A DNA stretch of 11,075 bases from Burkholderiaceae bacterium (lineage in GTDB: Bacteria; Pseudomonadota; Gammaproteobacteria; Burkholderiales; Burkholderiaceae_F). How positions within the stretch are numbered: the stretch's first letter is position 1; each line of letters begins with the position of its first letter. The stretch is taken from the NCBI GenBank assembly GCA_013813185.1, contig JACCSD010000305.1, positions 1 to 11,075 on the forward strand. The letters are read 5' to 3'. The position numbers were made by a program, and so were the translations under genes. Positions 7,836 to 11,075 of this stretch are shown here, piece after piece. The notes beneath the pieces were generated by a model. That model was not told the origin of the DNA, searched no databases, and saw nothing but the letters and a program-made list of their open reading frames with translations.

Positions 7836-7863
7836 TTGACCCAAACCATAGATTCTTTAGCAT
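7836..7863 (+). promoter_or_regulatory. Possible sigma-70 promoter for the GPx-folE2 run
   Basis: TTGACC at 7836-7841 is followed after 16 bp by TAGCAT at 7858-7863. That is five of six and four of six matches to the consensus boxes. Transcription would start about 7870, giving a leader of about 33 bases before the peroxidase ATG. It is the only reasonable pair seen in the 208-bp gap. The call is by eye only. Confidence 0.35.
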
Positions 7864-7902
7864 CGGCCGTTGCACAGAGCGCTTTGGCGCCGAGGAACAG
7901 CA

Positions 7903-8463
7903 ATGTTTCATTTACATAGGGTCATATTTTTTGTGCTCCTTTTCGGCGGATTGCTTTCAGCCCCGGTAAGCGCGCAGACCTGCCCGCCATTGCTGAACCA
8001 CACGTTCGGGCGCTTGCAGGACGAATCGCCGCAGCCGCTTTGCCAGTATCAAGGCCGTGTGTTGCTGGTCGTGAACACCGCCAGCTACTGCGGCTTTACA
8101 TCCCAGTACGACGGCCTGGAAAAGCTGCATGCGAAATACGCCGGGCGCGGGCTGACCGTGCTTGGCTTTCCGTCGGGCGATTTCGGCAACCAGGAAAAGG
8201 CGAACAACAAGGAGATCGCCGACTTCTGCTACAACACCTACGGCATCAAGTTTCCGATGTTTGCCAAGTCTTCAGTGGCGGGGCCGGCGGCCAATCCATT
8301 TTTCACGGCGCTATCCAAGTCGTCCGGACAAGCGCCGAAGTGGAACTTTCACAAGTACCTGATCGATCGCGAAGGTAAGGTCGTCGCAACTTACCCAAGC
8401 GATACTGCGCCGCTGGACACGCGATTGACGAGCCAGATCGAGCGGCTACTGGACACTAAATGA
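7903..8463 (+). CDS. Exported glutathione peroxidase-family thiol peroxidase
   Basis: The protein has 186 residues. Residues 1-24 form a Sec signal peptide (hydrophobic IFFVLLFGGLL, cleavage probably VSA|Q), so the enzyme is likely periplasmic, whereas most bacterial GPx proteins are cytoplasmic. The thioredoxin-fold GPx core is clear: NTASYCGFTSQY with peroxidatic C63, Q97 in FGNQE, and W147-N148 in KWNFHKYLID. These match the Cys/Gln/Trp/Asn catalytic set that reduces peroxides. The usual FPCNQFG block reads FPSGDFG, so the resolving cysteine at that place is absent. Other cysteines (27, 47, 109) might substitute. The start at 7903 is set by GAGGA six bases upstream; the frame is open 11 codons further up. 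Its TGA overlaps the folE2 ATG in ATGA, so translation is probably coupled. Confidence 0.9.
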   Translation: MFHLHRVIFFVLLFGGLLSAPVSAQTCPPLLNHTFGRLQDESPQPLCQYQGRVLLVVNTASYCGFTSQYDGLEKLHAKYAGRGLTVLGFPSGDFGNQEKANNKEIADFCYNTYGIKFPMFAKSSVAGPAANPFFTALSKSSGQAPKWNFHKYLIDREGKVVATYPSDTAPLDTRLTSQIERLLDTK

Positions 8464-9260
8464 ACGCACCTGACGACCTATTCCTGCCCGACGTCCAGTC
8501 TGGCGTGGATCGCCGCGAGCTCGCGATCCAGCGGGTCGGCGTCAAGTCATTGACGCACCCGGTGCTGGTCGCGAGCGTTCGCGGCCCGCAGCCGTCGGTG
8601 GCGTCGATCGACATGGACGTCGGGTTGCCGGCCGAACAGAAAGGCACGCACATGTCGCGCTTCGTCGATGTGCTGCAAGGTCATGCCGAGCCTTTATCGA
8701 TGCCGTCGATTCGCACGCTGCTCGACAAGATGCTTGCGCGGCTCGATGCGAGCGCCGGGCACATTGAAATGCGATTGCCGTTTTTTGTGCTGAAGACGGC
8801 GCCGGTGTCGGGTGTCGAGAGCCTGATGGACTACCAGCTCACGTTCACGATCAGCACTGACGGCGCGACGACCCGCTTCGAGCAGAAGGTCGTCGTTCCG
8901 GTGACCAGCCTGTGCCCGTGCAGCAAGAAAGTTTCGGACTACGGCGCACACAATCAACGCTCGCACATCACGATCACCGCCGAGCTCGCCGGTGAAATAG
9001 CGGTCGAGGACCAGATCCGCATCGCAGAAGACGCTGCGTCGTGCGAGATCTGGGGTTTACTGAAGCGCCCGGACGAGAAGTACGTGACCGAGCGCGCGTA
9101 CAACAACCCGAAGTTCGTCGAAGACGTCGTACGCGACGTTGCACTCGCGCTCAAGGGCGACACCCGCATCGCCGCCTATGCGGTCGAAGCCGAAAACTTC
9201 GAGTCGATCCACAATCACTCGGCCTACGCGCTGATCAAGCACGACAAACGCGGCGGGTGA
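8460..9260 (+). CDS. folE2: GTP cyclohydrolase FolE2 (type IB)
   Basis: The 266-residue enzyme converts GTP to 7,8-dihydroneopterin triphosphate, the first step of folate (and pterin) synthesis, in the cytoplasm. It belongs to the COG1469/FolE2 family, which is not homologous in sequence to FolE and tolerates metals other than zinc. Family blocks seen are GTHMSRF (62-68), SLCPCSKKVSDYGAHNQRSH (150-169) and ENFESIHNHSAYA (245-257). The expected metal and catalytic residues fit: C152, H164, E206 and H251. The ATG overlaps the stop of the peroxidase by four bases. Its own TGA overlaps the GTG of a decayed FAD oxidoreductase gene. In many bacteria folE2 is a Zur-controlled backup for FolE; I see no Zur-like box upstream here. 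The length is normal and the gene looks intact. Confidence 0.96.
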   Translation: MNAPDDLFLPDVQSGVDRRELAIQRVGVKSLTHPVLVASVRGPQPSVASIDMDVGLPAEQKGTHMSRFVDVLQGHAEPLSMPSIRTLLDKMLARLDASAGHIEMRLPFFVLKTAPVSGVESLMDYQLTFTISTDGATTRFEQKVVVPVTSLCPCSKKVSDYGAHNQRSHITITAELAGEIAVEDQIRIAEDAASCEIWGLLKRPDEKYVTERAYNNPKFVEDVVRDVALALKGDTRIAAYAVEAENFESIHNHSAYALIKHDKRGG

Positions 9261-9389
9261 GGGTCGCAGTCATCGGCGCCGGCATCTCCGGCCTCGGCGC
9301 TGCCTACGCCCTGCACCGGCACCACGAAGTCACTTGTACGAGGCGGCGCGTATCCGCACCTGATTCAACTTTTCGCCGACCTCGAGATC
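9257..9389 (+). pseudogene. N-terminal remnant of a FAD-dependent amine-oxidase-like oxidoreductase
   Basis: The remnant starts at a GTG overlapping the folE2 stop (GTGA). It reads VRVAVIGAGISGLGAAYAL, a Rossmann FAD-binding motif GxGxxG that opens flavin amine-oxidase relatives. After EVT near 9334 one base is missing. The next frame gives LYEAA and then jumps to YPHLIQLFADLEI (about 9351-9389). In intact relatives that segment lies roughly 45 residues further on, after the GGH and VDTGF region, so an internal deletion is inferred. The rest of the gene, normally over 400 residues, is gone, and the sequence runs straight into an SDR fragment. The remnant cannot encode a working enzyme. The start position and overlap suggest it was once translated with folE2. 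The family assignment rests on my recall of family motifs. Confidence 0.75.
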
Positions 9390-9689
9390 GGCCCGACCAA
9401 GGCCGCTTGATCAACCTCGCCGAGTCCCTATATCTCGACCTACAGCCGCGCGGCATCGGCGTCTACCTGGTTAACCCGGGTTTGTCATACACCGCTGACC
9501 CGGAAAAACGATTTCAAGATGCCGGCGCTGATGCCCGCCGATCAGGCGGCGCGAGCCACCCTGGCGGGCATCGCGGCGGGCGAATTCGAGATTCACTATC
9601 CGAAGCGGTTCACCCGCTGGCTGCGGCTGTTGCGCCATCTGCCCTATCCCGCGTATTTTGCGGCCGTGCGCCGGTTTACCGGAGGATAG
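9390..9689 (+). pseudogene. C-terminal remnant of an SDR oxidoreductase
   Basis: Correcting frames gives GPTKAA, then LINLAESLYLDLQPRGIGVY, VNPG-FV-TPLT, then KNDFKMPALMPADQAARATL and a long tail through HYPKRFTRWLRLLRHLPYP to FTGG and TAG (9687-9689). GPTK is the end of the SDR YxxxK active-site motif: the catalytic Tyr codon is replaced at the junction by the ATC that ends the FAD fragment, while Lys is kept. Single-base losses are inferred near 9406 (GC before TTG), 9483 and 9487. The Rossmann half, Ser and Tyr are missing, so the product would be dead. About the last 95 residues of a protein of roughly 260 remain. The last frame terminates just before the next start codon, which looks like the original operon border. 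Confidence 0.78.
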
Positions 9690-9690
9690 G

Positions 9691-9882
9691 ATGGTGTCAC
9701 GCACGCCGTTTGCCACGGGGACGACAGGTCATCCAGACGCCAGCGATATCCGGTTTGCGGCCGACGGTCGAGTGGTGTATCACCGCAACTACTGGGACGC
9801 GGCCGACGAACGGTATGCGAAGCTGCCTGCGCTCGGGATTCTGATGTGGTGGTTGCGGCGTCAGGCAGCGAAGGTGGCGTGA
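9691..9882 (+). pseudogene. Internally deleted NTF2-like (SnoaL-type) protein remnant
   Basis: An open frame of 63 residues starts at ATG 9691 behind GGAGGA (9681-9686) and ends in TGA at 9880-9882. Residues about 21-60 (DIRFAADGRVVYHRNYWDAA, then KLPALGILMWWLRR) resemble the last strands of nuclear-transport-factor-2-like proteins that neighbour SDR and FAD oxidoreductase genes in many Proteobacteria. The first nine residues (MVSRTPFAT) look like a native N-terminus. About 80-90 central residues are missing compared with the usual length of around 140-150. The frame is intact, so a short peptide could be made, but half of the fold is absent. It is probably a deletion remnant; a genuine small protein cannot be excluded. 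It is two bases from the TAG of the SDR remnant and nine bases before the diiron gene. Confidence 0.6.
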
Positions 9883-9891
9883 GGAGAAGTG

Positions 9892-10776
9892 ATGGCGGCA
9901 CTGTTGTACCCCGACATATTCAGATCGCTCGAATCTGTCCGCTGGAACCTGGAAACCGACGTTCCGTGGAACGAGTTCGACGGCAGCAAACTGTCCGAGG
10001 AACAGGCGCAGACGATCAAGATGAACGCGATCACCGAGTGGTCGGCGCTGCCCGCCACCGAGATGTTCCTGCGCGACAACCGCGGTGACTCCGATTTTTC
10101 CGCGTTCATGTCGGTCTGGTTTTTCGAGGAGCAGAAGCACGCGCTGGTACTGATGGAATACCTGCGCCGCTTCCGGCCCGACATGGTGCCGACTGAAGCC
10201 GAGCTGCATGCCGTGCGCTTTGAGTTCGATCCGGCGCCACGACTCGAAACGCTGATGATGCATTTCTGCGGTGAGGTCAGGCTCAACCATTGGTACCGGC
10301 GTGCGTCCGAATGGCACACCGAGCCGGTAATCAAGGCGATTTATCGCTTGTTGTCGCAGGACGAGGCGCGCCACGGCGGCGCGTACCTGCGTTATATGAA
10401 GAAGTCGCTGACGGAGCTGGGCGACACCGCGCGCGCCGCGTTCGCCAAGATCGGCGTGTTAATGGCGTCGGCCAAGCGCACCGACAAGGCGCTGCATCCG
10501 ACCAATTTGCATGTGAACCAGTCGCTGTTTCCGCGCGACACGATTCAATCGCGCCTGCCCGATCCGGACTGGCTCGAGCACTGGCTCGACAAGCAGATCA
10601 AGTTCGACAAGGAGTGGGAAACCAAGGTCGTCGAGCGCATCCTGCACAACCTGTCGCTGTTGTTCGAGCGCACGTTCACATCGGTGCAGGATTTGAACCG
10701 ATACCGGAAAGAGATCGCGGCGCGATTGAAGCTGGCCGCGGATCCGGGGTCACCCGGAGCCGCGCTGCCGGCATAA
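9892..10776 (+). CDS. Diiron protein, acyl-ACP desaturase/ferritin-like family
   Basis: The protein has 294 residues, mostly helical, with no signal peptide. A four-helix-bundle diiron site is readable: E49 (AITEWSALP), E80-x-x-H83 (WFFEEQKHA), E128 (FCGEVR) and E158-x-x-H161 (SQDEARHGG). This is the E, EXXH, E, EXXH spacing of soluble acyl-ACP desaturases and related ferritin-like oxidases, so an O2-dependent oxidation, possibly of an acyl chain, is likely. The exact substrate is unknown. The ATG at 9892 has GGAG five bases upstream; a GTG one codon earlier is less likely. The ribosome site overlaps the stop of the NTF2-like remnant, so the gene was probably the last member of that operon and has escaped its decay. 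It converges on the EF-hand gene across 23 bp without a visible hairpin. Confidence 0.88.
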   Translation: MAALLYPDIFRSLESVRWNLETDVPWNEFDGSKLSEEQAQTIKMNAITEWSALPATEMFLRDNRGDSDFSAFMSVWFFEEQKHALVLMEYLRRFRPDMVPTEAELHAVRFEFDPAPRLETLMMHFCGEVRLNHWYRRASEWHTEPVIKAIYRLLSQDEARHGGAYLRYMKKSLTELGDTARAAFAKIGVLMASAKRTDKALHPTNLHVNQSLFPRDTIQSRLPDPDWLEHWLDKQIKFDKEWETKVVERILHNLSLLFERTFTSVQDLNRYRKEIAARLKLAADPGSPGAALPA

Positions 10777-10799
10777 GCAGGAAGGTACAACGTCCCCTG

Positions 10800-11075
10800 T
10801 TACTTGGAGCCGCCGCCCGTTGCCGGCGGATTGCCGACGCCACCTGCTGTTCCGGGCTGGCTTGTCACCGGATTACCCGTGGTGTTGCTGGTTGTGCCGG
10901 CCTGAAAGAATCGCCCGTCGGACGTCTCCATGTCCTGCCACGAAACCCAGCCACGGTCGTTGCGCTTCATCTTGTCGTAGCGCGTGCCATAAAACCCCAG
11001 GTATTCCTCGCGCGACACCCAACCGTCGCTGTTGGCGTCCATCCGCTTGAAGTCCGTGTCGCCCGACGCGCTGGT
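10800..11075 (-). CDS. EF-hand domain protein (partial, right edge)
   Basis: The frame is open from the right edge to TAA at 10802-10800, giving 91 visible C-terminal residues with the N-terminus outside the window. One canonical 12-residue EF-hand loop is present, DANSDGWVSREE (Asp1, Asn3, Asp5, Gly6, Val8, Glu12), preceded by FKRM. A second, KRNDRGWVSWQD, follows about 25 residues later but lacks the acidic residue at position 1 and has Arg at 5, so it is degenerate. The last 35 residues are a low-complexity Gly/Thr/Pro/Asn tail. A calcium-binding role, often periplasmic in such bacterial proteins, is plausible, but no signal peptide can be seen. The ATG at 11042 is internal to the EF-hand entry helix and is not considered the start. 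Confidence 0.8.
   Translation of the reverse strand, partial: TSASGDTDFKRMDANSDGWVSREEYLGFYGTRYDKMKRNDRGWVSWQDMETSDGRFFQAGTTSNTTGNPVTSQPGTAGGVGNPPATGGGSK

Noticed and set aside
7695..7844. N-terminal extension of the response regulator
   Set aside because: The receiver fold begins ten residues after the ATG at 7694. The added 50 residues have no counterpart in the family.
9041..9844. A 267-codon plus-strand frame spanning the folE2 end and the remnants
   Set aside because: Its first 70 codons are out of frame with folE2, and the rest joins fragments of FAD and SDR genes, later out of frame. It is a by-product of the decay, not a gene.
10777..10799. Terminator between the convergent diiron and EF-hand genes
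   Set aside because: The 23-bp gap contains no stem-loop or T-tract.

Overview
The window is GC-rich, densely packed bacterial DNA. The small-protein pair DUF2917 + DUF1127, the codon use and the gene families point to a Betaproteobacterium, most likely Burkholderiales/Burkholderiaceae. That placement is inferred from gene content only. There are no RNA genes, insertion sequences or CRISPR arrays. Gene-free gaps are all under 300 bp.

Left part (1-2102): a Lys/Arg-rich protein tail enters from the left edge. It faces a tight minus-strand pair, an SDR oxidoreductase followed after one base by an MFS transporter. Middle (2279-5995): a large membrane-bound hybrid histidine kinase has an extracytoplasmic sensor, four PAS repeats at an exact 131-residue period, a kinase core and a terminal receiver. 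Next come three 13-bp-spaced copies of the palindrome GTTGCAAC, then a plus-strand run of small genes: DUF2917, DUF1127 (found by direct reading) and a small lipoprotein. The lipoprotein converges on an OmpR-type response regulator with no cognate kinase beside it.

Right part (7903-10776): a plus-strand run starts with an exported glutathione peroxidase that overlaps folE2 (GTP cyclohydrolase FolE2) by ATGA. FolE2's stop overlaps a GTG that begins a decayed block (9257-9882). This block holds the N-terminus of a FAD-dependent amine-oxidase-like gene, fused to the C-terminal third of an SDR that begins just after its catalytic Tyr. An internally deleted NTF2-like gene follows. The run ends with an intact diiron protein of the acyl-ACP desaturase/ferritin-like type. 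A minus-strand EF-hand protein is cut by the right edge.

Recurring themes are signal transduction (a hybrid kinase and an orphan regulator), redox or lipid-related functions (GPx, FolE2, FAD/SDR/NTF2 remnants, diiron protein) and clear reductive decay in one block. I see no convincing undescribed multi-gene system. The most unusual items are the phased GTTGCAAC array and the serial internal deletions in the 9257-9882 block.
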